Positions 43,977-53,751 of a stretch of 64,000 bases of DNA are shown piece after piece. Within the stretch, counting starts at the first letter, position 1, and the number at the start of each line of letters is the position of its first letter. Origin of the DNA: Burkholderia cepacia (lineage in GTDB: Bacteria; Pseudomonadota; Gammaproteobacteria; Burkholderiales; Burkholderiaceae); contig NZ_CP013444.1 in assembly GCF_001718835.1 (NCBI RefSeq), forward strand, positions 2,418,001 to 2,482,000, in the 5' to 3' direction. The position numbers and the translations under genes were made by a program. The notes beneath the pieces are model-generated. The model did no database searches. It was not told where the DNA came from and saw nothing but the letters and a program-made list of their open reading frames with translations.

Positions 43977-44909
43977 TCACGTCAGGTGCGAACGGCACGC
44001 GACAGCTTCAGGCGCAAGCGGTTCCGATTTTCCGGGTGGTTCGAGGAAGTAATGCGATTCGTCAGGGATGACGCCGTTCAGGTAGCGTCTGTCTTCCCAC
44101 AGCAGGCGCCAGTGGGAAGGTCGAAGCGTCACGTCGAACGTTGTGACGTCAACGCTTGCGAAAACGGGGGCATCGACGTCCGCCACGAAATAATTGAAAC
44201 ATCCATTGTTCTTGAAAAGCTTGGCACCGATCGGCACGACACCGAGCACGCGACTTTGTTCAATGATGACCGGCTCCCAGATGCCGTCGCATGGAACAGA
44301 CTGTCCCGACTGAATTACCGGTCCGAGGGGATCCGGCACTTCGGGCAGGTCATCGGGCAATATCGGGTATGCAAGCTTATAGAAACCGTGATCGTAGTAC
44401 ACGGGATCCAGCAACGAGCCAGGCGACTCCAAGCGTGCAACATTGTCGCTCGCCATGATTTCCAGCGGTGCACTCTCCATTTGAAATTCAGATCGATGCA
44501 TCAACTGATACAGCATATCGACCTTGGGTGGATAAGGCTCGAACTGACCACCGCGTTCCCAGTACTTCGGATTGCGGTAAAAGTAACTGTCCAGATTACC
44601 GAATTTACTTACCACATGTTTTAACACCTTACCGGCACGCCAAACACAGCGATGGCCGCGCGCTAGCTCGGCAAGCCCCTTGTCGTAGCAGTTCAGGATT
44701 TCATAAATGGTCTTGAGGTGGTCCGCCTCCATGACGTCCGGATCGTTCGCCGGCCATGTCTTGATCGCAGTCTCGTACGCATCCGCGAATACCTTGAAGG
44801 CGTTGTATTTGGCTTTCCAGAGCGACCAACTGGTCAAGCGCTGGAGCAACCAGAAAACCTTTCGACGTGTCACGTCATCCTGCATGTCATATTCGTTCAT
44901 CGGCGTCAC
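43977..44909 (-). pseudogene. Imm71/72-like immunity protein, third copy, truncated
   Basis: About 310 residues versus 356-361 in the two sister copies. The first ~82 residues match copy two exactly, but the end reads APEAVACRSHLT and stops where the other copies continue APVRTSEVCPVSGEWRTDE. A one-base insertion near 43996-44005 changes the frame, and the following sequence no longer matches. The start is a GTG at 44909 after GGAGG, with an in-frame ATG (MNEYDM) at 44900. It is probably decayed, but the retained body might still bind a toxin. Confidence 0.7.
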
Positions 44910-45213
44910 TTCGCCTCCCGATGAAATCGCTAGCGCATCGACAAAACCGCTACACCCTTTTCACCAGACGCCACGTCACCCAGTGCGCCTTCAACTCGCC
45001 CAGGTTATCCCGAACCAGCATATCGGGCATCGTCGCGCCGCGTTCGACTTGAACGGTCTTGCCACCGCATTCGTCCGTGCGCCACTCACCGGACACCGGG
45101 CAGACCTCGCTGGTACGAACGGGCGCGACGGCTTCAGGCGCCAGTGGCTCTGATTTCCTGGGCGGTTCGAGGAAGTATTGCGATTCATCAGGAATGACGC
45201 CATCCAGGTAGCG
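44660..45213. repeat. 554-bp direct repeat, copy A
   Basis: This block covers the 5' part of the third immunity gene, the intergenic space, and the 3' part of the second. It matches 45786-46339 with only about three differences, at an offset of exactly 1126 bp. Confidence 0.9.
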
Positions 45214-46035
45214 TGTGTCTTCCCACAGCAGGCGCCAGTGCGTAGGTCTCGGTACAACGGTGAGGTTCGCCGTATCGAGAAGCGAGAGATTGGGTGCTTC
45301 GGTGTCAGCGACCAAGTAATTGAAACAGCCGTCGCTTCCGAACAGTTTCGCGCCAATCGGGATGACACCGAGCACGCGGCTTTGCTCGATCGTGACGGGC
45401 TCCCAGATGCCGTCGCACGGAACCGTCTGACCGGACTGAATTACCGGTCCAAACGAATCGGGTACAGCTGGCAAGATCTCGGGAAATGTCGGGTAAGCAA
45501 GCTCATAGAACCCGTGCTTGTAGTCAGCAGGATCCAACAGTGCGTCAGGCGATCTCAAACGCGCGAAACGATAGCTCGACCCTACTACTTCCAGTGGCGC
45601 GTGATCCATCTGAAATTGGGACGCACGCATCAGCTTGTAAAGTGCATCGACCTTGGGCGGATAGGGCTCGATCTGACCGCGCTCCCAGTAATTCGGATTG
45701 CGGTAAAAGTAGCCGCCTAGCTCGTCGAATCGATCGATCGCCTGTTCGAGTGCTTGCCCTGCGCGCCAGACGAAGCGGCGGCCGTGCGCTAGCTCGGCAA
45801 GCCCCTTGTCGTAGCAGTTCAGGATTTCATAAATGGTCTTGAGGTGGTCCGCCTCCATGACGTCCGGATCGTTCGCTGGCCACGTCTTGATCGCGGTCTC
45901 GTACGCATCCGCGAATACCTTGAAGGCGTTGTATTTGGCTTTCCAGAGCGACCAACTGGTCAAGCGCTGGAGCAACCAGAAAACCTTTCGACGTGTCACG
46001 TCATCCTGCATGTCATATTCGTTCATCGGCGTCAC
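44950..46035 (-). CDS. Imm71/72-like immunity protein, second copy
   Basis: A 361-residue protein of the Imm71/Imm72 type. TRRKVFWLLQRLTSWSLWKA leads into KVFADAYETAIKTWPANDPD and YEILNCYDKGLAELAHGRR. A beta-rich centre follows, then HWRLLWEDTRYLDGVIPDES. This family protects against T6SS/Rhs-type toxins. The N-terminal ~80 and C-terminal ~95 residues are nearly identical to the first copy, but the centre (about 85-260) differs. The effector gene lies upstream on the same strand. GTG at 46035 or ATG at 46026 are start options. Confidence 0.85.
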   Translation of the reverse strand: MTPMNEYDMQDDVTRRKVFWLLQRLTSWSLWKAKYNAFKVFADAYETAIKTWPANDPDVMEADHLKTIYEILNCYDKGLAELAHGRRFVWRAGQALEQAIDRFDELGGYFYRNPNYWERGQIEPYPPKVDALYKLMRASQFQMDHAPLEVVGSSYRFARLRSPDALLDPADYKHGFYELAYPTFPEILPAVPDSFGPVIQSGQTVPCDGIWEPVTIEQSRVLGVIPIGAKLFGSDGCFNYLVADTEAPNLSLLDTANLTVVPRPTHWRLLWEDTRYLDGVIPDESQYFLEPPRKSEPLAPEAVAPVRTSEVCPVSGEWRTDECGGKTVQVERGATMPDMLVRDNLGELKAHWVTWRLVKRV

Positions 46036-46339
46036 TTCGCCTCCCGATGAAATCGCTAGCGCATCGACAAAACCGCTACACCCTTTTCACCAGACGCCAC
46101 GTCACCCAGTGCGCCTTCAACTCGCCCAGGTTATCCCGAACCAGCATATCGGGCATCGTCGCGCCGCGTTCGACTTGAACGGTCTTGCCACCGCATTCGT
46201 CCGTGCGCCACTCACCGGACACCGGGCAGACCTCGCTGGTACGAACGGGCGCGACGGCTTCAGGCGCCAGTGGCTCTGATTTCCTGGGCGGTTCGAGGAA
46301 GTATTGCGATTCATCAGGAATGACGCCATCCAGGTAGCG
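45786..46339. repeat. 554-bp direct repeat, copy B
   Basis: Partner of 44660-45213 at about 99 percent identity. It spans the 5' end of the second copy, the 40-bp spacer, and the 3' end of the first copy of the immunity array. Confidence 0.9.
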
Positions 46340-47146
46340 CCGGTCCTCCCAAAGCAAACGCCAATGAGTCGGCCGCGACGCGATATCGAATGACTCGTCG
46401 TCGCTGGAGAGGAAGGGCGCTTCAGTATCTGCTACCAGATAATTGAAGCAGCCGTCGTTCCCGAATGGTTTTGCGCCAATCGGAATAGCCCCAAGCACGC
46501 GGCTTTGCTCGATGGTGACGGGTTCCCAGATACCGTCGCACGGAACCGCCTGCCCGGATTGAATCACCGGCCCGGGCGAATCGGGCACGTCGGACAAAGC
46601 CGCGGGAAACGTCGGGTACGCGAGTTCATAGAAGCCATGGTCATATTGCGAAGGATCCAGCAATGCGCTGGGCCATTCCAGATTCGCAATGTTGTCGGTC
46701 GTCCATACCTCCAATGGCGCATAGTCCATGTGGAATTGGGAGGCGCGCATCAGTTTGTAGAGCGCATCGACCTTGGGCGGATACGGCGCGATCTGGCCAC
46801 GTTCCCAGTACTTCGGATTACGGTAAAAACTGCTTCCCAGAGCGTTGAAATTGCGAACCATTTCCTTGAACGCCTGGCCGGCGCGCCAAACGAAGCGGCG
46901 GCCGTGCGCAAGCTCGGCAAGCCCCTTGTCGTAGCAGTTCAGGATTTCATAAATGGTCTTGAGGTGGTCCGCCTCCATGACGTCCGGGTCGTTCGCCGGC
47001 CACGTCTTGATCGCGGTCTCGTACGCATCCGCGAATACCTTGAAGGCGTCGTATTTGGCTTTCCAGAGCGACCAACTGGTCAAGCGCTGGAGCAACCAGA
47101 AAACCTTGCGACGTGTCACGTCGTCCTGCATGTCGTATTCGTTCAT
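46076..47146 (-). CDS. Imm71/72-like immunity protein, first copy
   Basis: A 356-residue member of the Imm71/72 family and the nearest to the effector gene, 37 bp after its stop. It has the same domain layout as the other copies (MMNEYDMQDDVTRRKVFWLL), with a different central portion. It is the best candidate for the cognate immunity of the adjoining effector. The ATG at 47144-47146 lies 7 bases after an AGGGGG site, making it the preferred start over the preceding GTG. GC is below the chromosome average. Confidence 0.87.
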   Translation of the reverse strand: MNEYDMQDDVTRRKVFWLLQRLTSWSLWKAKYDAFKVFADAYETAIKTWPANDPDVMEADHLKTIYEILNCYDKGLAELAHGRRFVWRAGQAFKEMVRNFNALGSSFYRNPKYWERGQIAPYPPKVDALYKLMRASQFHMDYAPLEVWTTDNIANLEWPSALLDPSQYDHGFYELAYPTFPAALSDVPDSPGPVIQSGQAVPCDGIWEPVTIEQSRVLGAIPIGAKPFGNDGCFNYLVADTEAPFLSSDDESFDIASRPTHWRLLWEDRRYLDGVIPDESQYFLEPPRKSEPLAPEAVAPVRTSEVCPVSGEWRTDECGGKTVQVERGATMPDMLVRDNLGELKAHWVTWRLVKRV

Positions 47147-47183
47147 CACGCTGCCCCCTTCTTCTGTAAACCCCTACAAGCCA

Positions 47184-48677
47184 TCATTTGCCACGGACCT
47201 CATCCTTGGCCAATTTGCGAGTAGAAGCCGCACTGGCATCTTCCGCATTTTTCCCGTAGCCGAACACCTTTTCTACGTTCTCCCAGTTTGTCTTATAGAA
47301 CTTGAAGAGGACGCCGTTGATTTTTTCCTCGCAATATTTACCGAGATCTCCTTTCTTTATTTTATCGCCGATGGCATTAATTTTTTCGTTTATTCCTGAG
47401 CCGAAGCTGGCGAACAACTGATCGCCCCCTCCTTCGAGATACTGAAGGCGCCCCGCATCCGTGTCATATTGTTCGGCCACCTTGCCCATCCACGCCTTGG
47501 CTTCGGGCCAAAGCTCGGCAAGATTGTCAGGCAGGTGTGCGACCGTGATGTATCCGTTCGCGTTGAATTTGTCGAGCACTGCGCACAGCTCACGCCATTC
47601 CTCAGGCGTTTCTGGAACCTTGCCCAAACCCCAGTACATGCCGCCAGCATAGGACTCGCCACCGATGTCGAGTGCATTGCCGAATACTCGAAATACCTTC
47701 TTTCCGGCTAGCTTGGCAGCATCCCACGCGGCGAGCTCGCCGTGAAACGATGCGATGTTTGCATAGATTTCCTTGTCGTCGAACACCGGCATGACGTCTT
47801 TCTTGCGGAACAGATCCGGCCAGCCCTTCGCGATCCATTCGCTGTATTTCGCCCGCAGTTTCGCAATCTGCTTTTCGTTTGCGACAATTGCGCGGTTTGC
47901 ACTATACCGCCCCTGCGGCAACTTCCGCACCCGAACCTTCTCCTCGAGCACCGCCTCCGATTCCCGCTCGACCCTGGGCTTCCCGCCCGTCGCGACCGAC
48001 CGCTTCTCCCCTTCATACGCGGTGTTCTGCAGCACCCGAATCTTGTTCTCGAGTTCATCGAGCGCCTTCGGCACCATCTTGTCGGCCAGTTTCGGCAACT
48101 CGTCGAATCCGCCCGCGACCGTCTGAAGCTGCAGCTGCCACGGATTCGGCAGCATCTTGCCGACTCGCGCGTCGAGCACCTGCTTGATCGTGCGATGCAT
48201 GCTCTCGCAGAAGCTTTTCAGCTTGTCGAGCAGCGGCTTCTGGTATTTCCGCACGTCGAGCGAGCGCAACCACCTGAGCGCATCACCGTGTCCCATGCGG
48301 TTCAGGAAATGCACCACCTCGATGAGCAACTTCCGATCCTTCGCCGCGTCGCCCGTGACACGCAGCGCCAACCGCCCCACGCCCTTGATCACGCCGCCGT
48401 ATACCGGAATCAGCGCGAACAGCAGCACGACGAGCAGAATCCACTCCGAGACTTCGTGCCGCTTCCGGGGATCGGTGCTCATCCCGATGCTGACGGCAAG
48501 CAGATCGCGCACGGCCGTCACGTCGCCGACGCCCGGGATCATGCCGATTGCCGCATCGGTCAGGATCTGGCTGATGGTCTGTTTTTCGTTGAACGCCCCC
48601 TGCATCGTTCCCCAGCACCATTGCCCCACTTCCATCGAAGTTTGTTTGAAATCCTCAAGGCTCCAACTCACGCTCAC
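47184..48677 (-). CDS. T6SS-associated pretoxin-type effector
   Basis: A 497-residue protein starting with GTG 48675-48677, which overlaps the vgrG stop by 4 bp. The N-terminal third carries DAAIGMIPGVGDVTAVRDLL and a hydrophobic VSEWILLVVLLFALIPVYGG, typical of pretoxin/linker regions. A charged middle section follows, then a C-terminal domain with VFRVFGNALDIGGESYAGGM and YWGLGKVPETPEEW that was not recognised as any toxin family with confidence. The genetic position (vgrG, effector, immunity) supports delivery by T6SS. The activity is unknown; an ADP-ribosyl or nucleotide-active fold is only a guess. Confidence 0.75.
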   Translation of the reverse strand: MSVSWSLEDFKQTSMEVGQWCWGTMQGAFNEKQTISQILTDAAIGMIPGVGDVTAVRDLLAVSIGMSTDPRKRHEVSEWILLVVLLFALIPVYGGVIKGVGRLALRVTGDAAKDRKLLIEVVHFLNRMGHGDALRWLRSLDVRKYQKPLLDKLKSFCESMHRTIKQVLDARVGKMLPNPWQLQLQTVAGGFDELPKLADKMVPKALDELENKIRVLQNTAYEGEKRSVATGGKPRVERESEAVLEEKVRVRKLPQGRYSANRAIVANEKQIAKLRAKYSEWIAKGWPDLFRKKDVMPVFDDKEIYANIASFHGELAAWDAAKLAGKKVFRVFGNALDIGGESYAGGMYWGLGKVPETPEEWRELCAVLDKFNANGYITVAHLPDNLAELWPEAKAWMGKVAEQYDTDAGRLQYLEGGGDQLFASFGSGINEKINAIGDKIKKGDLGKYCEEKINGVLFKFYKTNWENVEKVFGYGKNAEDASAASTRKLAKDEVRGK

Positions 48678-51445
48678 GCTCCCCCGTGTTTCTTGATCAG
48701 CGAATCGATGTCGCCTTCGGACAGCGACTCGTTCCTGAAGTCCGGATTCTTCGTCTGGTTCTTCCGTGCATAAGCGCGCGCATCCGGGCCCAGCGCCACC
48801 TGAACGTTGCCGACAGGCACGTCTTCCAGATGCATCCGGCCCTGCGCGTCCAGCACGCCTTCGCGGGTACTGCCGTCCGACAGCGTCGCGACATACTTCG
48901 CGTGTTGAACCGGCTCGTCGTCGTGGTAGAGGTACTGCAGCGCGGCGTTGTGCCGCGACGTCGGCAGCATCGGCAGCAGATAGTCCTGTCCCGCAGGACC
49001 GCTGAACGCGTGCTGGCTGCCCTTGATGTCGATCTTGCCCGGTGCGTGGACTTCGATGTCGCCGCCTTTGATGCGGATGTATGCGCCGCCCGACGTCAGC
49101 AGGATTTCCTTCGCGGCGGCAATCTCGATCTTCTCGGTCGCGGACAGCAGCTTCACACACTTTTGCGCAGTCAGCTCGATGCAGTCGGAGTGCGCCTGGA
49201 TCTCGACCTTTCCCTTGGCGGCAAACAGCTTCATTCCCGCGTTCTGCACGAACAGGCTCAACTTCTCCGCGACGCTCGCGAGCAGCGACTTGCCGCTCGC
49301 GATATGCGTGCTCTGTCCGCTGACGACGTTCACCTGTTGCTCGGCCGCCAGATGCACCGACTCCTGTGTCGATATCCCGATCCCGGACGGGCTGCCGAAC
49401 AGCATCACCGGCTCCTTGAACGCGTTCGCGTCGCCGGTGCCTCCGCCCGCCGTGCGCCCGCCCGACGCCGCGCCCGACGCGCTTTCCTGCGTCGCCTTGG
49501 TGAACGCGCGCAGCGTATCGTGCGCGTCCTTCAGGCTTTCCGCCTGATGCTGTTCGCTGACGCCCGACAGCGCCTCGACGAGGCTCTCCGCGTTCACGAG
49601 CTGCTGCTGCGTCTCCTTCACGTCGAGCGGCTGGCTGTTCGGCGCTTTCGGATGTGTCGTCACGTACAGGCCCTGGCTCGCGCGCACCGCGCCATGCGCA
49701 TCCGAACGTAGATCGAACCCGCTGCCGAGATACGACCCGCGCGTGTTGCCGTTCTGGTCGATGAGATAGCCGAGATGCAGCAGGCTGTTCGCGCTGCTGC
49801 TCATCAGCTGCACGCGGTTCTGCCCGGTCGCGTCGTCCATCACGAGCTGGTTGTAGCCGCCGCCCGAATACTCTTTCGACCGGTACCCGGACAGAATGCC
49901 GTCGCTATGCCATTGCGGCTTCGCTGCGCCGTTGTACACGCGGCCCACCGCGAGCGGGCGGTCGCAATCGCCGCCGACGTAGTCGATCAGCACTTCCTCG
50001 CCGATGCGCGGGATATGCACGCCGCCATAGCCGCCGCCGGCATCCGACTGCACGACACGCACCCAGCACGACGCATTCTCGTTGCCCGGATTCACGCGAT
50101 CCCAGACGAACTGCACGCGGATGCGATTCAGCTCGTCGGTGTACACCTCTTCGCCCTGCGGCCCGACGACGATTGCCGTCTCCAGATACATCTCCGGCTT
50201 CGCGTGCTCGAATCGGCTGCGGTACGGCACCGTCGCGCGCTGCGCTTCGACTTCGACGAGATAGAAGCCGACGGAGCCGTCGGCGTGCGAAACCTGCAAC
50301 GACGTGTCGGCCGAGCGGCCGGCGCGTGCGTCGGCAATGTCGCGGTACAGGCTGTGCGGGAAGCTCGGCGCGCGGGTGACCGGCAGGTTGTTCTCGATCC
50401 ACCACGACACCTCGATCGTCGCGAACTCGCGCTGCGCGTCACTGTCGCCGTCGTGCGCCGGATGGTCGGTCAGCACGAAACGCCGGCCCGCATCCATCGC
50501 GCGGATCGCGCCGACACCGTGGAACCGCTTCGCACGCGACTCCCACTCCTCCATGCGAACGCTGGACAGTTTGTCCCCGCGTTGCTGGTCCGGAAACGTG
50601 TAGGCGCCGGTATATTCGTAGACTTCGAGCTGATTCGGCAAGGCGCCCCGGTTTCCGGCCGTCGGCACCATCGTGCCTTTCGGGTTCGCGGCAACGGACG
50701 GGCTCTTGTAGTCGAACGTCCGTGTGGTGAGCGTGACGCTTTGCAGCGTGCGCGTCCCCGACCATTGCGTAAACGCGTCGGCCTCGGCATGCGTGTCCGA
50801 GCGGTAGAACGCAACGGTTTTCGGCGACAGCTGCGGGAAAGTGTCCGGCCGATCCGTGATGACCAGCGTATGGGATCGGCCGTCGTCCGCCTGTTCCCAG
50901 TAGCCGAACAGCCCCTCGCTCTCGAGCAGGCGGTGCACGAAATTCCAGTCGGTCTCGCTTTGCCGCGTGTACGAGCGGTTCGGCAACGATTCCGACAGGG
51001 CAAAGCGGAACCGGCCGCGGGCCTCCGGGTGCTGGTTCAGCACGTCGGACACGATGTCCTCGACCGTCTTGTCGATCCAGATCTTCTGGTCGCGCCGAAA
51101 CTTCAGCACGTGCATCCATGCCTGAAGCGTAATCTGGTACGTCGTGAGGCCGCCATCGGCGCCCAGCCGGCGCGCAGTATAGACGTAGCCGTGGATCGGG
51201 CGATACTCGCCGGTCGCTTGCTGGATCCAGAGGGTGGCGGGTTGGGCGATGAGCCGCTTCAATTCGATCGCGCCATCCGGCGACACGACGTCCAGCGTGA
51301 ACGTATAGTCCCGGCCGATCGTCGAACGCCCGACGGCCCGCTGTACCACCAGCGCGTTCGGCCCAAGCGGGGTATCGAGCCTCAACAACCGGTCCTGCTG
51401 AATCAAGCCGCCTCGCAACGCGGCAGCCAAGTCCTGCACGTTCAT
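48674..51445 (-). CDS. vgrG: T6SS spike protein VgrG with DUF2345 extension
   Basis: A 923-residue VgrG. The gp27-like region opens RLLRLDTPLGPNALVVQRAV, the gp5-like OB-fold has EVYTDELNRIRVQFVWDR and WVRVVQSDAGGGYGGVHIPR, and the C-terminal DUF2345 region begins with KEPVMLFGSPSGIGIST. A last segment after SGPAGQDYLLPMLPTSR is likely effector-contact. It leads a four- or five-gene unit with the effector and immunity genes. ATG at 51443-51445. No T6SS baseplate genes are in the window. Confidence 0.93.
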   Translation of the reverse strand: MNVQDLAAALRGGLIQQDRLLRLDTPLGPNALVVQRAVGRSTIGRDYTFTLDVVSPDGAIELKRLIAQPATLWIQQATGEYRPIHGYVYTARRLGADGGLTTYQITLQAWMHVLKFRRDQKIWIDKTVEDIVSDVLNQHPEARGRFRFALSESLPNRSYTRQSETDWNFVHRLLESEGLFGYWEQADDGRSHTLVITDRPDTFPQLSPKTVAFYRSDTHAEADAFTQWSGTRTLQSVTLTTRTFDYKSPSVAANPKGTMVPTAGNRGALPNQLEVYEYTGAYTFPDQQRGDKLSSVRMEEWESRAKRFHGVGAIRAMDAGRRFVLTDHPAHDGDSDAQREFATIEVSWWIENNLPVTRAPSFPHSLYRDIADARAGRSADTSLQVSHADGSVGFYLVEVEAQRATVPYRSRFEHAKPEMYLETAIVVGPQGEEVYTDELNRIRVQFVWDRVNPGNENASCWVRVVQSDAGGGYGGVHIPRIGEEVLIDYVGGDCDRPLAVGRVYNGAAKPQWHSDGILSGYRSKEYSGGGYNQLVMDDATGQNRVQLMSSSANSLLHLGYLIDQNGNTRGSYLGSGFDLRSDAHGAVRASQGLYVTTHPKAPNSQPLDVKETQQQLVNAESLVEALSGVSEQHQAESLKDAHDTLRAFTKATQESASGAASGGRTAGGGTGDANAFKEPVMLFGSPSGIGISTQESVHLAAEQQVNVVSGQSTHIASGKSLLASVAEKLSLFVQNAGMKLFAAKGKVEIQAHSDCIELTAQKCVKLLSATEKIEIAAAKEILLTSGGAYIRIKGGDIEVHAPGKIDIKGSQHAFSGPAGQDYLLPMLPTSRHNAALQYLYHDDEPVQHAKYVATLSDGSTREGVLDAQGRMHLEDVPVGNVQVALGPDARAYARKNQTKNPDFRNESLSEGDIDSLIKKHGGA

Positions 51446-51782
51446 TGTTAGCCTTTCGTTTTTATTACGACGCTCTCGGATAGCGTCAGAGGAATGCGGC
51501 GCGATTTTACCTGCGATGCTGCACTGCGTGATGAGAACACCCAGTGAACGACGGGACGAGCGAGGCACACGCCCGTCCACGCGCCAGGGCTGCGCCCGGC
51601 GCTTGACCGGATGCTGGCCGACAACGCAGTCGTGCGTCATGCTCCGGTCAGTGCAATGAAAAAGGGCCGCGACTGTTCGTTCGCGGCCCTGTGTGGGCAT
51701 ATCGGAGGCGGTGCGCTGCCCGGACTTGCCGGCAGCTACGTGCAGGTTGCCGGAGGTGGCGTCACCTGCATCGCCGATCGGG
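51446..51782. other. Gap between the BNR protein and vgrG
   Basis: Both flanking genes are on the minus strand. The gap contains a strong terminator at 51659-51690 ending the BNR gene, and the rest must carry the vgrG promoter. A plus-strand open frame at 51611-51859 was judged spurious. Confidence 0.5.
51659..51690 (-). terminator. Rho-independent terminator after the BNR-repeat gene
   Basis: AGGGCCGCGA (51663-51672) and TCGCGGCCCT (51681-51690) form a perfect 10-bp stem with an 8-base loop. On the minus strand it is followed by a T-run (plus-strand A-run 51659-51663), which fits termination of the 51783-53438 gene. Confidence 0.8.
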
Positions 51783-53438
51783 TCATCGACCTGCTTCTTG
51801 CGCTTCAGGCGAACGCGCCGTTTCCGGACTTCGTTCGCCGGCGTCCGGCGCCGGCGTGATGAGCGAGGGCCGTGTCATCGCCTGACGCCCTGACAATTCT
51901 CCATGCTGCTCTCGCGCCAACCGTTGCACTTCCCGTTGAGCGACATGCGCAATCATCGCCATCGCAGACCTCTGAATTTCGATGCCCGCCGGATTGGACA
52001 CGAGCGTCGCGATTCGCTGAATGGCGACGCCCACCAGGATATCCACTTCGGGCCCCCACGGCGGAACATGAATGATGTGTCCGCCGACGGTTTCGATGCC
52101 GCCACCGTCCTGAATGATGCCGGCCAGAATCTGCGCGACCTGCCCGTAAAGACCGGGCGGAATGCTGAATGCCGGCAGCGCGTGGACGATATCGGTCCAC
52201 AGTTCCTGAATGCCTGTTCGCGTGTCGGTCCAGACCGGATGGAAGCCCTGGGGATTGGCGTCCAGTCCGAAGTAATCGCCGATGAAGGTGACGTTCGAAT
52301 TGCCATGCGACCACGGCGCATCGACGGACGGATCCCACGGCTGATCGGTCACGACTGCCGCATCGAACGAATTCCCGCCGTCGATCGACTGTGCAATGAC
52401 CACATCGATCAGCGGCGTCGCCGGCTTGGGGCCGAACTCGTAGAACGCGCAACCGATCCGCCCGCTGGAATCGACCGCCATTTGCGGATGAAAGTGCTGA
52501 AGGCTGGCTGGCAGCGGCCCTGCAAGCAGCGGCTTTCCGGACGATCCGGTCAGCCAGTTGCCGCCGCTGTTATGCGACACCGCGCAATAGATGCGCGAGA
52601 CGTTCTCGCGAAAATCCGCCCACGCGACGACGATCTGTTTCTTGTGCACGCACATCGACGGAATCGTCAATACGCGAAAGCTCCCGCCGGTGAACACCGG
52701 CCAGCCGTTAGGCGCGGGCAACCCTTGCCCGAGCGTCGTCACGCCGGTGGCAGGCGACGGCGCAGCCGAAAAACTGTCGCCGCCGTTCGTCGACACGATC
52801 ATCTTGATCTCGCTGCCGGCGATCCAGACGATGTAGATATCACCGTTCTCCGCCACCCTGATGTCGGGAGAAAAAGAGTCGCTGACCAGCACGGTGCCTG
52901 CGGGTGTCGGGCCGGTCCCCGCTCCCACCCAACTGACTCCGTGATCCAGGGTGCGGGCGAAGCGCATGTCGGCACCGTCGTCCCAGACCGCATAGACGCG
53001 ACCGCGATACGGGCTCGTCGGATTCGCGTCTCCTGCTGCCCATTGCTTGTCATCTCCCGCGCTGCTGTGGATCAGGCGCGGCGCCCCCCAGGTCTGGCCG
53101 CCGTCGGACGACTTGTAGATCACGATGCCGACGGTATCAAACGTCGGTGGGTTGTTGCCGAGCAGCCCGACGAGATACACGCCGCCCAGGTCGTCCCATG
53201 CAAGCGCAGGATCAGTGAGCACCGTACCACCTTGCAACTGGAGATCGGAAGAGTCGTGCCACGAGTAGCCGCCGTCCGCCGAATACGCGGTTGCGAGCGT
53301 GAAATCGTAGGTGTGAATGTCTCTGAATTTCTTGGACCCGCAGACGATCTGCATCGGCTGATTCGGGTTAATGGCGACGTTGCTTTCGCTGCGTGCGTTA
53401 TTCAGGTTGACATCGTGCGTGACCTGGGTGTTCGACAT
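51783..53438 (-). CDS. Sialidase-fold BNR/Asp-box repeat protein
   Basis: A 551-residue protein with at least six Asp-box repeats (SADGGYSWHD, SSDGGQTWGAP, TLDHGVSWVG, STNGGDSFSA, SHNSGGNWLTG and SIDGGNSFDA), the hallmark of six-bladed sialidase-type propellers. No Arg triad of true sialidases was identified. There is no signal peptide. The C-terminal ~110 residues are a helical tail with hydrophobic stretches. ATG 53438 follows GGAGG. Its place next to vgrG makes it a possible T6SS cargo, but this is inference. Confidence 0.8.
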   Translation of the reverse strand: MSNTQVTHDVNLNNARSESNVAINPNQPMQIVCGSKKFRDIHTYDFTLATAYSADGGYSWHDSSDLQLQGGTVLTDPALAWDDLGGVYLVGLLGNNPPTFDTVGIVIYKSSDGGQTWGAPRLIHSSAGDDKQWAAGDANPTSPYRGRVYAVWDDGADMRFARTLDHGVSWVGAGTGPTPAGTVLVSDSFSPDIRVAENGDIYIVWIAGSEIKMIVSTNGGDSFSAAPSPATGVTTLGQGLPAPNGWPVFTGGSFRVLTIPSMCVHKKQIVVAWADFRENVSRIYCAVSHNSGGNWLTGSSGKPLLAGPLPASLQHFHPQMAVDSSGRIGCAFYEFGPKPATPLIDVVIAQSIDGGNSFDAAVVTDQPWDPSVDAPWSHGNSNVTFIGDYFGLDANPQGFHPVWTDTRTGIQELWTDIVHALPAFSIPPGLYGQVAQILAGIIQDGGGIETVGGHIIHVPPWGPEVDILVGVAIQRIATLVSNPAGIEIQRSAMAMIAHVAQREVQRLAREQHGELSGRQAMTRPSLITPAPDAGERSPETARSPEAQEAGR

Positions 53439-53751
53439 GAGCGCCTCCAACCATTTGTTCACGGCCTGGATTCAATGCGCAACGCAAAACTGGCATTCGC
53501 GCAGATTCGCACATCCACGCCTGACTCAACATAGGAGATAACGCACATCGGAGCAAGGACGCCTGGCCAGTCGCCAGCCGTGTCACGTCGTCGACAGACG
53601 GACTGGCGTGCCGCATGCGTGAATAAGCGCGACGTCTTTATTTCCCGCCTTTTTCCGAAAGCGCTTCAATAGCGGAATTCGAATTTCAATTCGCTTCCAA
53701 CAGGAATTGCGCGAACGCCCCGGGCGCGCGCAATACAGCGGCGAATGGACG
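53439..53751. other. Gap upstream of the BNR gene
   Basis: About 313 bases with lower GC than the genes. It must hold the BNR promoter and the end of the AraC transcript. No gene, clear terminator or repeat was recognised. Confidence 0.4.

Noticed and set aside
51611..51859. Plus-strand open frame between vgrG and the BNR gene
   Set aside because: It crosses a strong terminator hairpin and overlaps the end of the BNR gene, with no family resemblance.
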